DNA from: Eumeta japonica
Lineage: Eukaryota; Arthropoda; Insecta; Lepidoptera; Psychidae
Direction of reading: 5' to 3'
Assembly (NCBI GenBank): GCA_005406025.1
Contig: BGZK01000484.1
Location: 1 to 64,000, forward strand
Length of the DNA stretch: 64,000 bases
The translations under genes were made by a program, and so were the position numbers. Below the pieces are notes generated by a model, which was not told the origin of the DNA, did no database searches, and saw nothing but the letters and a program-made list of their open reading frames with translations. The first letter of the stretch is position 1. Each line of letters begins with the position of its first letter. Below are positions 1 to 11,630 of this stretch, piece by piece.

Positions 1-3000
1 TCCATATTTCCTGTACAACTTTAATTATATTATATCGTGTTATATAGTTATATACAAATGAAATATTAACATTGTATAATATAGGATACGTAAATCTTTA
101 GTATTTGTGTTTAATATTGCTGTATAGAGAATGTGTTTTTTATTCATATATTAATTTTAATTTTTTCACGTCTATTATATGGATTATTATAAATAATTGT
201 AATTAATTTTGGAAAGTTTTGTTATTTCTACCGTAGAAAATAAATTGATTTCAAATAGAGCAATATCATCATAAGTTGTTGTTTTATCTGTTTAAGTAAA
301 ATCACACCTCGTTTCGTGATTTTCTGTATATCTTGCAAAAAGGCACTGGCAAAAGCTAATTGAATATAAAATTATAAACTTATTGAAACAAAACCTAATG
401 TAACAATTTATTAAGTGTCGAAAATTATTACTTTTAACCGACGAAGGAATTTATTAATTCGTAACTTTTTTCTTTTGGACCTATCTCAAATATGATCCGT
501 TTTCCATTTGTATAAAAAAGTCAATCGTTAAGAGTAAGGATATAATAACAGTTAGGATATAATAACAAATAGAAGAAAGAAATCAAACTTAAATTTTATC
601 CCATTAGAGGTTCGACCGATCGGTGTCAATTAAACCGGTTCGAACGACGTTAATGAGAAAGAAAAAATATAAAATACTTCATAAAAAATACACCTACAAA
701 AAAAATAAGTGAAAAACAAAATTAACCATCATAAGCTCAGCAAAGATATATATTTAATTAATTTAACAATTTTGCGTTGATGCTAAAGCAACAAAAGGGA
801 ATATATTGTTTAGGTACATATCAATAAAAAGTAAAAAAAAACCTTGACTCGTAACCTTTGACACAAGTTAATTCCTAGAGTTTGAATTATATTGTTTGCT
901 TGTTTGACACTGACACAAAATTAATTAAATCCTTTCAATAGGTAGCTTAATTAGACTTTTTAACCAGATTAAAATAAAACAAAAAAGCTCTGTGATATAT
1001 ATTCAGTTTAATGAAATAGCTTCATATTCGTTGCAAATAAAGGGTAGTATTAAATGGTAACAAAATTTAATAACCAAATAATAATTATTATTATTATCAA
1101 CTCATGCCTGTTTCTTATAAGGATAGACAGAAATCACAGATAACCAAATAATTGCACAATATAAACAAAAACAGCTTTTTTAACGTAAGAGTGCAAGACA
1201 AATAACAATATCTAAAATCTTAACACTTCCATTCTTAATTGTTTACGATCTACCAGTATTGGAAGTCGGAATTTAAAATTCATAAATCAAATACTAAATT
1301 AAACAGAAGATATATTCACTACTAAATCGTGATACAGAACCACAAGAACACTTTTACAGATTGTACTTCGGTTGCTAACGCTCCGACTGAACTTTCAATG
1401 TCCGAACTTGCGAAAGACAGTCTAAATATTTCTTAAATGTAAACAAATTCATAAATATGTCGTCCTGAATTAAGAACAAGGATCATTGAATGTGACACCC
1501 TCAACGTAAACAAAGAAATAACTGGTAATTCTGAGGATAGTCCGACTATACAAAATTCCCAGATTTTAATAAGCAAATCACGTTCACAATTCCGTTGTAA
1601 ACAATGTAGTCGTATTCTGTTATTTATTTTGCAAGAGTGGTTCATATTAGGGTTCCGTATACATAATGAAAATGGAATTCTTATAGTATCGCTTTCGTGT
1701 CAGCATACTTTCGCCAAATACGTCACAAGAAAAAAGTTTCAATTTGATATATATATAGAATTAGGTGATCCATCAAGGACATACACGGTAAACAAACAAA
1801 TTCCAATTTTGTAGGTTAATCTTATGTGCAAATTATGGGAAAAAATTTTAAGTGCATCGTATGACATACATAAAATGAACGGGATTTCTTGTACGAAATG
1901 AAATTACCCTAATTACATAAAATATAAAGATTCACTCATACTTTAGAAGTAATTTACAAAATACAAAAAATTTAAGTAAGTCTGTCACTTCTCGCAGGTA
2001 ACGCAAAATAGTTCTCGTGAAGTGAACATGTGCATAATATGTATTAACTTAATTTAAGCGACTAGTAGTAGTCGCTTATATTTGATTGATTTGATTTGAG
2101 TTGATTTTGTAGTATACTGTATAGGTAATTGTCTTGCGCGAGTCCTACGTAGTGTGAGCGGAGATTTTAAATAAATAAAAAAAAAAACATTCTCACGGAT
2201 ATTTTTTAATTTTTTTACTTTTTAATACATAATTGGACGATGCAACTGAATTGAATATTTTGTAAAGTGCAGGGCGTCTCAAACAAAATACGTGTCAATT
2301 TCCAGTTTTCCCATTCTACTCTTTGCATAATTTGTTACACCGTCAAAATCTCATTGAGAAGTTCATGAATATTTCTGAGATATATCTTAATCCGTGTACC
2401 GTGGGTAGCGCTGATGTCAAATCTATCCGGTATATGACTTACGTGTCCATACATTTTGCAAAACATGCAAAACACTTTCGTCGTAGTTTGAACTTCATTT
2501 ATTTTTTTTTAATTTCGCTTTGGGCAACGAAACTAAAAGTTTGAAAAATGTGGTACTTAATGTCGTATATCAAAAGTATGTGTAGGTATAGTTTGTCGAA
2601 AAAACATTTCCTGAAATCACTAGTGGTAAGCAAAACAAGGTTTGGTAAGGACAACATTTACCGAGTTTTCTGGTTTACTTTTAACTTCTAACATAGTTAA
2701 AATGAAATATGTTTTAGGGCCGTCTCCACTACAATACAGTACTGACTAGGGTCATTACAGTATTTCAATAAAATAAAATTTTAGTAAAATCAAGTTTTAG
2801 TTTTTGAACGTACTTTAAGACAGTAAATGTAGTCGTAAGTTAATGCATAACAAATAGGTTGTCCCTGTTTTGAGACAACCAACTATTATAAGATCGACAT
2901 AATACCACAAACGTTAACAAATGAGTAATTGTGCGAGTCTTCTTCTAATAATTGATCTAGCGCTGCGGAACCCTGTCAAGAGTTGGTCACCCTTTGTAAT

Positions 3001-3416
3001 TTTTGTCGCTTTCGTTTTAGTAGAAAATGAATAATGGAACAAGCCACCCTTACTCTTGAAATAAGTACACTCCAAATAAACTTGTTTGTCTCTCTATTTT
3101 TAGATTTTATACAATTAACATTTTAATATACCTAAAATTTGTATGACATCTTCCTATGACAATTCATACTTTAAAAAGATAAATATAGTAAAATATTTCT
3201 ATTTTTACACTAATCATACTTATCTCAATAAATATCATATGTTACGCAATTTTTTCTTTCATATATATACGAGATAGTTAGCGTTTTCTTAATAAAAATG
3301 TTGTGATTATCATTATTCACATGGAAGATTCAACATGCAATTAAATCAAATTATATTCGATAAAATATAACACATAAATAAAATTAATTTAGATAAACTA
3401 AAAAAGAACAAAACAC
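1..3416. other. AT-rich intergenic DNA with no supported gene
   Basis: Only short chance ORFs (73 codons or fewer) without recognisable similarity. A phrase near 336-355 (CACTGGCAAAAGCTAAT) resembles the right end of the dispersed repeat that ends near 6377. No tRNA, satellite or long repeat was seen. Confidence 0.5.
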
Positions 3417-3422
3417 TTTATT
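3417..3422 (-). terminator. AATAAA hexamer overlapping the stop codon
   Basis: On the minus strand the last sense codon and stop (CAA TAA A) form AATAAA. I saw no other AATAAA in this orientation within about 100 bases downstream. If this is the polyadenylation signal, the 3' UTR would be only 15-30 bases; a distal signal is equally possible. Confidence 0.3.
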
Positions 3423-3622
3423 GGCTACTATCTATCTTCAGCACCATGAATTTACAGGACTCGGGTGCATTTTCAAAGGTCAAATCAGTTTTTTCAGCCA
3501 GTTCTTCATAAGACATCTCTCCTAGAACCTCATACCCCGCTTTTTCGGCTGCTTTCTGAGAGCCCAGTCCGGTGAACCAGGCTCCCGTCAGTGGTATAGA
3601 TAATTCTTCGCATAAAGGTTTC
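3418..3622 (-). CDS. aaNAT-like gene, last coding exon with stop
   Basis: Begins after ATTTTCAG and encodes KPLCEELSIPLTGAWFTGLG, then SQKAAEKAGYEVLGEMSYEE, then the C-terminus CKFMVLKIDSSQ and TAA. The S/G-Q-K-A-A-x-K-x-G-[YF]-E pattern is the conserved C-terminal helix and strand of the family. The exon is intact, with no frameshift or internal stop. Confidence 0.87.
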
Positions 3623-6600
3623 CTGAAAATAATATGAAACTGTACATTCCGTGGTCACACTAAAATATACCTTGAATGCAAACAAACTGCAATATTAGAA
3701 CGCTTTCCTTCAGTGCCGAAGTATATTTTTGTGCAACTTTGTGTATACATTTCAGATTGAGAGGCTTGAACCTTAAGCTCCCCATACTGGCCCGGTGAGG
3801 ATCGGGGACAGACGACTTAACGTGGTTTTAACCGACGCCTTAACCGTGCGTTGAGGCAAACGTGTAACGCGTGGTTTAATTTGACTTAAGCATATATAAC
3901 TGTACAGTATCGTCACCGGATACAAAGTTAGAGAGGTAACTGTAATTGTTCGTCAAATATGTTACATATGGTTGGTACGGTGACGGCCGTACCAAATCGT
4001 TCCAAATCGAAGGCGCTTGATTCGAACGCTAGTCATGGATGAATTGATCTACGAGTTTTCAACTTAGATCAATTCAAATTACACGCTCCGTGCCTAGGAG
4101 AGCATGGCCGCCGCACTGGTGACAACTAGCATCAGCATCTCCCGAATCGCACTGGGATTAGAGGTTGGGGTAGATTAGAGGTAGGGATTTGAGGTTCTAG
4201 CCCTGGATCTGAAATACTGTGTGAGGGCACGCCTCTGCGACGGAATGATAGGGAGTCAGACCTAATATTTAGTATTCATTTAAATTGAAAATCAAATTTT
4301 TGATGAACGAAAGTTTCCAACAGAACAAAGTAGTTATTTTAATTTTCGACTCAATTACATGAACATAAATTTTAAGTCTTTGGTATATTTGTAGAAGTAA
4401 AATTTTAATTTTCAATATGCGTCTTTGAAAATGAAATTCGCGATATACACGTAATCGATTTATTGGATTCTCTGTACGTGAATTACAAACTTTCTCTACG
4501 ATGTCATGAAAGCTTTCAGCATATCATATTACCTAGCTTTAAGCAGTTGAGTGGCCACTCCGCACCCCCTGTAGTCTTCGTTCACGTATAGGCCAGCACC
4601 GCCCAGATACACCTCAATATTTAATTTGTCGAACGGGTCGCAGAATCCATGTGTAACCTTAATAATTCGAAAAAAGTGCTTGGATTTCAGGAGACGTAAA
4701 CTGAAAAACGGAAACGGATTACCTTTGTAATCGATAAGTTGAAAAAAATATATCGTTTTGCGACATTTACGATAAAAAATCGGACATTACAACGAAGTGA
4801 TTACATTAAAGGTATTCGTTCAACAAATAGTTTTTTTTTTTATAGTTAAAAAACAGCCTTGTAATACATGTTATTTGGTACAGAGGTTTATAATAATATC
4901 GGCGATATAAATAAATCAAAATGACAGTTACGACAGGATTGGTGGTGTACTGAACTTCGATGACCGGTTTTATGGCTAAAAAGCATGCAAAGTTCGCATT
5001 TCAAAATATTGCGTGGCTCGCGATAATATATAGTAAATAAAATGTCTGAAAATAAAGGAAAATGCCCAATTTACTAAGGAACACAGACTTTTTAAGTTTT
5101 ACAATATATATTGCTGCAATCATTAAAAACCTTATTAAGCCTTTCGAACATTTAATTTAGCTTTCCCTTTATTGTTATTTCACTTTCATAAAGTCCATGT
5201 GTAATGTTGTTTAGTATATATGCCAATAAAAATTAGTATATACGCTATGAACTTTGGTATGTATGTTTGTGTGTGTATATATGTATGTATATACGTAAAA
5301 CTGACTGAATTACAAGTTTATCCACGAAGAAACCGAACAACTGGGTTTAGAAACTTCAAATTTTGTTCAGAGATTCCATTTATAACGTAAGTGAATGCTA
5401 AGAAAAGATTTTTAGGGAATTCTAGACCAAAAATGGTAAAAAGGGTGAAACTACAAATGTCAAATTTAACATTTTAGTTACTTATATAAACAAAGATAAA
5501 ATATATACTTTGGTTTTTTTAGTTACGTCAAAATTTATATTTTAGCTAATCATTACTAATTAAAACTAATGACATGCATCGCATTTAAAAAACAAGTAAA
5601 ACAGGTGAAATAACAGTTGAAATTTTTGCATAGAAAATAAAACCGCTGAAGCTACTGACAATAAAACTTATGCTATAACTACTTATTGCAAATGATAAAT
5701 AAGTGCATGTATATTTTTTGGAAAAGTAGCTTTATGATTGATAATGTTTTATAGAAAATCGTAAGTGCTACATATATTTTGTTATTTTTTTCTTACGTGC
5801 CATTTATTCGGTGAATTTATTCAGCTAGTTATGAAACTAACTATGTAATATATGCGCGAACGAAAAATATATATTTTTTTTTCTTCTTCATATTTTCACC
5901 ACTGAGGATTTGAAATTTCTTCCACTCATAGAAAGCTGCACTGTCCCCGAGTGATGAGCCCAAATTGTATTATGATCCTACTATCATTTGCTACGTCTTC
6001 GTCCAAATCATCACCTTTGCGGTTAGCAGAATACAAATTGCACACAGACCGAAAAATAGAACTAAAACTCCAGACTGTGATCGAAATCAAGAATGAGCAC
6101 AACGTCAAAGACGAGCCTGCGATTATTAGAATCTGAAACAAAAATTAGAATCTAAAACGGGTCAAAATCGAAAATGGAATTAGAATCTTCTTAGAGCAAG
6201 ACCGGAATAGGAATAAAAAGTAGAATTGCGATCGATATCGACAGTGAAAGAAACTCACATCGAAAGCAGGACCGGGATCGGAACAGAAAACAGGATATAT
6301 CCGAGCTATCCTGTTTTCTATTATGTTCGGTATCTTGATTTTGTGATGGGTCGAACGAAGCCGCGGGCAAAAGCTAGTGTAATATAAATGTCTTGAAATC
6401 CATCTTAGTGAAGAATAAAATATTAGTCGCTCATTACAGCTTTTAACAATAAGCGATCTCCTTTAAAAGGGTGCTTGGATCGCGGGAAAATTCTCGGTAT
6501 CCAGTGCCGTGTGGATTGGACTCAGTCAGCCGCAACTAACTGATCAAGTCATGGGGCGGCCCATTTACTGCCAGACGATCGGCTTTGAAGTGCGACGAAT

Positions 6601-9303
6601 TGAGTCTCGCGAACTCAAGAAACTGAGAGGCCTGCCGGGTGTGCGATCTGGCTCAATTCGGTGAGTTTAAGAAGGAGTCCACGGTCGGTCTGAAGTATCG
6701 ATTTGTTTCAAAAATCGATATGAAAACTATTAGGGACGACTCGGTCTAGACATATACCTGGGTAAGCGGACTTTGTTCGAAATCTTTCGGACTTGCTGTA
6801 GGAAAATGGTAACTTTCCATCAGAAAATTTGCTTATAGATTTTTTTACAAAATAAAATATTGAATATAATTTAATGTAATAGGTATAGTACTATCTTTAG
6901 TTTATGTCACATAGTGCTGTTTTTTCTTGAGACCAAATAATGCAGCAACAATGTAGTCACCGCTAAGTGTTAGAAAACGATGCTAATTAAATCAAAGTTT
7001 AGAATCGAAAAAGTGATACTTTTTTTAACCTCCTTCTTTAAATTTCACAACACCCAAAATACTCTTGAGTGTCGCGACTATAAAAACTCACGAGTAAGAA
7101 TGAATTTTAGTGACATCTATTGAAGTAAATAGTTATTATTAAGCGTTATCAGCATTCGAAAAAGTACGTTATCAAGAAACATACATCGCTTTATTAAATA
7201 TAACTAGGTGGCTTATATGTGAAATTCAATTTTAAAGAAAATACTAAACGTCTGTAGTGTAATAGATATGTATCTTCATTTGGTGGGGTTCAGTGTACTA
7301 TCGCGGTTAAATAATAGAATTTCTTTAATTTAATTCGTCAGTTCGAGAAACACGTCATTATCTAGACACTTTAAAGATAAACTCGAGCGTAACGCAACGC
7401 CATCAGAGATAAAGTTTATAATTATAACAGAGTGACAACGTAGGTCAGCTGTCTTTTTCGTGTTTACTATGTTTAATAATAAACGATGGTTCGGCCATCT
7501 GTAAAGGATGAATGAATGTAAGCTGACAAAACAAATATATAGAGCGAACGTGTGCGATGGGAAGGTCGGCAAGGGCCGCCCTACAGAAATCTATGCAGAC
7601 CGTATTGGTGGCATGTTAAAAAAGGGCAAATTTTAAGCACCCGAAACCGTCGAGTTTGCATAGAAAGATGTCAATAAAGCAAGAGAGATATGCAACGATC
7701 GTACCATGTGGAAATCTGTAGTCCCTGCCTTTTGGGAAATAGGCGTGAATTTATGTTATTATTATATTTTTAATAATAATAGTAATCAATATTAAGAAAT
7801 GTTTTGATAATCTCTTACACATTTACTTTTCAATTTCTTAATGGTATGAAAATACGAAATATTTTTCTTCAGTTTCCAACAAGAGCCAGATATGAGTAAA
7901 GAAAGTAAAAATATCGACTTCGACATCCCAATTAGTCGAAGTTGGGATGTTATTAAAGAAATTTTCAAATGTCTCACCAATTATTTCTGACTTCCTCTTC
8001 GAAAGACTCTCAGAAAATTTTTTCTCATAACGCAAAGGAACTATTATGTAAAGCGAATATTTACATTTAGTTTGAGTTACAAGATTTCAACTAGACTTAT
8101 TGTCGAAACAACATTAAAAACACAAAAAATTGGAACGATAAATTGTATTGTATTTGAAACAGTTTTTGTATTAAAAATGAGTATGTTTACAATTTTATTT
8201 GTTAATGAACCGAGACAAAAAATTAAATAATCAATGTCAACTATATTTCGATTCAAAGTTAACACAAGAAAGACGAACGTTAATTGTTGATATAAAACAG
8301 AAATATTGTTATCCAAATCATTTATTCATTGGTAGCCAATGAATAATTTATTTCTTGTCAGCAAACATAATTATAGTATTACGATACATATAATTTATGT
8401 ACCTATTATTAGGAAAAAAAGTTATAAATTCTTTGTAAATCTAAAATCTTAATTTAAAATGATACATTAACTAAATTGTATTGCACGCTTACCTAATATC
8501 CATCTAAGAAAACTTAAATGAAAATAATTTTATAATTTTATCGTTTAATTTCGAAAAGCAAGCTGTCCATTTATAAATATGCTCATGTTTTCCATACTAA
8601 AAAAAACGAAGATAACAGTAACGATTTTCGCATAGGTCTATATAAAAAATATACACAATTATAAAATATAATGTGCACCATCTTTATTTAATGGCAATAT
8701 AATTGTAATGAGTGTTTTAAAATATGGATAAAAAATAAAATACATTATTATTAATAAAATTTAAATTCTCCGTGTTATTTAAGTTAAACATAAATTTGTA
8801 CCTCTTTCGCCATTTCTTCGATCATATTGTCCTTATTAGTACCTCTATACAACATGTTGAATCCGGCAATTTCTGCGCGTTCGTCATCAACACAACAAAC
8901 TAGGGCAGCATTTTGACTGTCGTTCAACAACGAATAATACAATTTCTGCATTTCAGTTATGGCTTCTATACTTTTAGATATACCTAAAAAAAAATTAAAA
9001 ATTTTACGATTCACCTAGCCTGAATTAAAAATTATTATTTTCGCAGTCACTATCAGTCAAGTGAATTAAAAAATAAATAGTTTTTGTTTCTTTACCGAAA
9101 AAACTTTAATAATCGAAAATAAAATTAAAAAATGACTTACCGGCCGCTTTTACAAATAATTCTTCATTAAGATTCTTGTTCAGCATCGTGTCAACAACTT
9201 CTTCTAGTCTGTCTAATGTTAAATTTTGTATTCTAAAATTAACTTCCTCCCCATTCTTAGTGGTACTAATAAAATTTGAATAAATTTTTATTTCACTGCC
9301 CAT
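3418..9303 (-). CDS. arylalkylamine N-acetyltransferase-like protein (GNAT), spliced gene
   Basis: The product probably transfers acetyl from acetyl-CoA to an arylalkylamine (dopamine, serotonin, octopamine class), as insect aaNATs do in amine inactivation and cuticle chemistry; the substrate is not readable from sequence. Coding exons seen are 9303-9141, 8983-8802, 4700-4533 and 3622-3418. Exon 1 splices to exon 2 in phase 1 (donor GTAAGT) and exon 4 to exon 5 in phase 2. The acetyl-CoA loop is in exon 4 as EDYRGCGVATQLL, fitting the GNAT R/Q-x-x-G-x-G/A pattern, after a typical GGAGLYV strand. Exon 5 carries the family-like GLGSQKAAEKAGYEVL and ends KFMVLKIDSSQ. The four exons give about 238 residues, near the usual 220-260. 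Exon 2 ends in phase 0 but exon 4 needs two bases from upstream, so one short exon is missing. Cytosolic: no signal peptide or membrane segment. The N-terminal region lacks a clear DEPL catalytic motif as in Drosophila Dat, so it may be an aaNAT-like paralogue. Confidence 0.82.
3735..4262. repeat. SINE-like and mixed repeat sequence in the last intron
   Basis: GC-richer than the surrounding intron. It includes GGCTTGAACCTTAAGC, a phrase shared with the SINE near 18230-18245, followed by a block with AACGTGG and AACCGTGCG phrases seen in lepidopteran SINE bodies. It also holds an 11-bp-arm inverted repeat (4040-4050 with 4065-4075). No clear A and B boxes, so probably a decayed composite. Confidence 0.4.
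4533..4700 (-). CDS. aaNAT-like gene, coding exon 4 (acetyl-CoA binding motif)
   Basis: Reads LRLLKSKHFFRIIKVTHGF, then CDPFDKLNIEVYLGGAGLYV, then NEDYRGCGVATQLLKA. The acceptor is a clear TTTTTCAG and the donor is GTAAT. This is the most diagnostic exon: a PF-x(4)-V/I-E-x-Y-L stretch precedes the strand and pyrophosphate-binding loop of insect aaNATs. The final AG plus the first G of exon 5 gives arginine, rebuilding LLKARKPLC. Confidence 0.87.
5230..6380 (+). repeat. dispersed lepidopteran repeat ending in CGGGCAAAAGCTAGT, with internal hairpin
   Basis: The right end reads GAAGCCGCGGGCAAAAGCTAGT-like sequence, the recurrent terminus of an abundant lepidopteran non-autonomous element (recognised from general knowledge). 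Internally, 5935-6280 is made of GAATC and GATCGAAA-type phrases. The 20-base block at 6261-6280 is identical to 56317-56336. A 13-bp perfect hairpin lies at 6285-6297 and 6307-6319. The left boundary is uncertain. Confidence 0.45.
6470..6770. other. GC-richer intronic segment, unidentified
   Basis: Stands out from the AT-rich intron by composition (for example GGGGCGGCCCATTTACTGCC). No open frame or known repeat was recognised. It could be a piece of an old mobile element or a regulatory segment. Confidence 0.3.
7481..7785 (+). mobile_element. RTE-like non-LTR retroposon, 3' end, copy 1 (5'-truncated)
   Basis: Translates with one stop to RWFGHL*RMNECKLTKQIYR, then VCDGKVGKGRPTEIYADRIG, then GGMLKKGQIL, the C-terminal tail of an RTE-like polyprotein. 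The frame then breaks, and the DNA still aligns to the copy near 60.4 kb through the phrase meaning RTMWKS. It ends in a TTATTATTAT-type tail. It lies in the intron of the aaNAT-like gene, antisense to it. Confidence 0.75.
7978..8023 (-). CDS. possible small exon 3 of the aaNAT-like gene (unproven)
   Basis: A 46-base segment, bounded by AG and GTGAGA on the minus strand, starts in phase 0 and encodes KKFSESLSKRKSEII. It ends in phase 1, which fits exon 4 only if exon 4 begins at a weaker upstream acceptor (just before GTAATCCG, near 4724). That longer exon 4 is open in the right frame. With the strong acceptor used for exon 4 the phases do not fit. This is the best candidate I found, but another short exon in 4.7-8.8 kb is equally possible. 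Confidence 0.2.
8802..8983 (-). CDS. aaNAT-like gene, coding exon 2
   Basis: Follows a pyrimidine-rich acceptor (T-run then AG) and encodes ISKSIEAITEMQKLYYSLL, then ALVCCVDDERAEIAGFNML, the central GNAT strands that position the substrate, and ends IEEMAKE at a GTACAA donor in phase 0. An ATG inside the upstream intron gives a slightly longer open frame, but the splice junction is the better reading. Confidence 0.8.
9141..9303 (-). CDS. aaNAT-like gene, coding exon 1
   Basis: Encodes the N-terminus, starting MGSEIKIYSNFIS and ending LNEELFVKAAG. The ATG is the first in frame and lies 163 bases from a canonical donor (GTAAGT on the minus strand). The last base leaves phase 1, which fits exon 2 exactly and rebuilds the family-like junction VKAAGISKS. 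The segment corresponds to the first helix region of the GNAT fold. Confidence 0.8.
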
Positions 9304-9400
9304 ACTGAACTATATATAAATACGAAACGACTGTGCGATATCTTATCAATTTAGTAGAGCAGCTGTGATCATATCTGTGTGTAGTCCGTACCTTGGACTG
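9304..9400 (-). promoter_or_regulatory. 5' flank of the aaNAT-like gene with a GATA site
   Basis: TGATAAGATATC (minus strand, around 9338-9348) is a good GATA-factor site about 40 bases upstream of the ATG; in insects such sites are common near gut and fat-body genes. A TATATATA run about 10 bases upstream of the ATG is too close to serve as a normal TATA box for this start. The transcription start itself is not visible. Confidence 0.3.
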
Positions 9401-10460
9401 TAATTTCTAAAATAGCACAACATTAAATAGCGCCATCTACTAGTGCAATAATGAACTGTTACACATATTCAATAATTCTTATATTTTGTTTATGACAAAG
9501 GTACTATAAATCGTTAAACTTTCAAAGACATCAACAATCACGCACCTGATTATCGCTTTATTTCTAATATCTAATAAAGGATATTTCTTTTGTACTCAAA
9601 AATAACCTAAAATCACTCTGTTACAAATAATTCTATATTTCAGCGTTACCAGCGGTATATTCATCAGTAGATTGTAAGTATACAACTTATAAACCCCTTG
9701 TCTTCTTTCCAATATTTACAAATTTTAAATAATTTCATACAAATTAACAATCAAAAAGTTTTAGGATTTTATAAATGCTTTTATTCAACCAGTGTGTTAT
9801 TTAAACAAAAGATTATTTAAAAACGAAGTTTGAGTAATCTTAGACGCTTGAATTGGGAATGACAAAATAAATACAAAAACCATTGTTTGGTGGAGTCTGC
9901 GCATAAAATAATAGTTTGCCCATACATTTCTTTTAATTCAAAGTAAATAAACGAATTAAATTTTATGATTAAACATTTTGTACTTTATAAAATTTGCGGT
10001 TATATTCAATTAGATTTTTCATTGATTACATTAATGCATTTTTATAAAAATTATAGACGCTTTTTTATGTACTACAGTAATATACTTTATTAAATACATA
10101 CCTTTACTTTAAATTTTCAATTAACAATAAAAAATTTTAATTAGTGAAATAAATGTCTTTCAGACTTGGATCTTATAAATCTCGAAACAACCGATTAAAT
10201 CGTATAAATAGATTTTTAAAAGAGTGAAATCTCAACAATTGTTCGTTTAATGTTACTTAATTTATGAATAAACTATAATATAATAAACTTAGTAACAATA
10301 TTAAACTTAAAGAACAATGTAATGGTTTATTAATACACATGTACGTTATGCGTTGAAAATGAAGAATCAAAAATATTCATGAGTAAAATTATTCGTTGGT
10401 ATTCCAATGAGGTGCAGGTGCATTTGAAGTAAAATAGTATTTTTTATTTAAATTGCATAA

Positions 10461-10495
<35 letters not shown>

Positions 10496-11020
10496 ATAAA
10501 GAAAAAGTTGCCAATAGTTCATGTGCTTTGTAACGTTGCATAAGAGGATGAACGCTAAATTAGCGTGATTCGAAAATATCTAACACAAGCGCGTAATGAG
10601 ACGATCTCATGTGTATACGCACCGTTTTAAAAAATCTCATAATGATATGACGTAATTTCCATAAGACGTATCCGTGTGTTCTTGCTGTTTCGTAATTTCT
10701 GAGCCGTGAAGATCTTAGAATATTAAAAACGGCAAAGGAAGGAATGATGGATGGAAAACTCACGAGACGCGCGAAAACTCAAAGTGAATTTAAAAGGAAT
10801 TAAGTGAAGTTATTGTTTTAATTACTTTTTTTATGGTGGCCAAAAATGTCCGTTGGAAGATGGTCACCATATGCTATGCTAAAAATACGAAATTGTAAGA
10901 ATTATTCGATACGAATCATTAATATCTTTAATTTTACGATTTGCGTTGGACATTTTATCAAGCTATTTACTTGTAAGAGATTTATTAAAACCTCTCTACT
11001 TACGAAAATTTACTCAGAAT
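9401..11020. other. AT-rich intergenic DNA with a diverged local duplication
   Basis: No gene. Segment 9959-10435 resembles 11671-12015: both contain CTTATAAAATTTG, then TTTTTCATTGATTAC, and later AATGAGGTGCAG with TGCATTTGAAG. A pure AT microsatellite lies at about 10466-10492. Confidence 0.45.
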
Positions 11021-11027
11021 TGTTTTT

Positions 11028-11630
11028 TAACTTCCCGCTAAGAAAATTGAAAATTTTCTAAAATTTTCGGGAAGTTATTGGTTTCACCCCATTTTGCGAA
11101 AATCGAGTTCTCATCAGATCTCGACGTTCTGAGGGTCTAGGAAGCTTCCCTGATCATCCCTGAGATGATGTCCATATGCTGTGTGGAGGTGTGTGTGTGT
11201 GTGTGTGTGTATGTGTGGATGTAAGTAAACCTCTTATAACTTTTAAACGGCTTGACCGAATCGAGCCCACTAAACGGCGTTCAAAAGAGTTTTACTAAAC
11301 TTAGATTTCCTCTAAGTTTGGGTCAATTTGGACTGGTAGATTTGAGAAATTTTCAAGAAACTAAGAAAAACAATTTTTTTAATAGTGGTTTTTTCAAAAT
11401 AACTTTAAAATGGCGTAATCGGTCAATTCCAAAATCTAATCAGCTCTTAACCTATTAAAAACACGTCGATTGCCGCAAACTGGGTCGAAATCGGTTGATT
11501 CGTTTGCGAGAAATCGTTGTCGAAAGAAATCGAAACAAACCATTTTTTTACTCAGAAAAATCGCGTCAAATCCCGTATATTTTCGAGTGTTTTGAACTCG
11601 AAAATAGCGGGAAGTTTCAGGGTTGGCCTA
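11028..11630 (+). mobile_element. ACTTCCCGC-type non-autonomous element, near complete
   Basis: Left end AACTTCCCGCTAAGAAAAT and right end AAAATAGCGGGAAGTTT form terminal inverted repeats, each followed or preceded by a small hairpin (TTTTCGGGAAGTT inside the left end; TTCGAGTGTTTTGAACTCGAA before the right end). It is non-coding, and the short ORFs in it are chance. The family is one I recognise as abundant in moths; class assignment (DNA element) is inference from the inverted ends. Confidence 0.65.
11187..11212 (+). repeat. GT dinucleotide microsatellite
   Basis: GTGTGTGT run inside the ACTTCCCGC-type element. The diverged relative near 61.6 kb carries a similar GT-rich tract at the matching place, so the tract is part of the family. 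Confidence 0.8.

Noticed and set aside
7838..8035. 65-codon minus frame continuing past the candidate exon 3 (EIIGETFENFFNNIPTS)
   Set aside because: Beyond the GTGAGA donor the reading has no acetyl-CoA loop or other GNAT motif and soon stops. It was considered as a duplicated, decayed exon but similarity to exon 4 is too weak.
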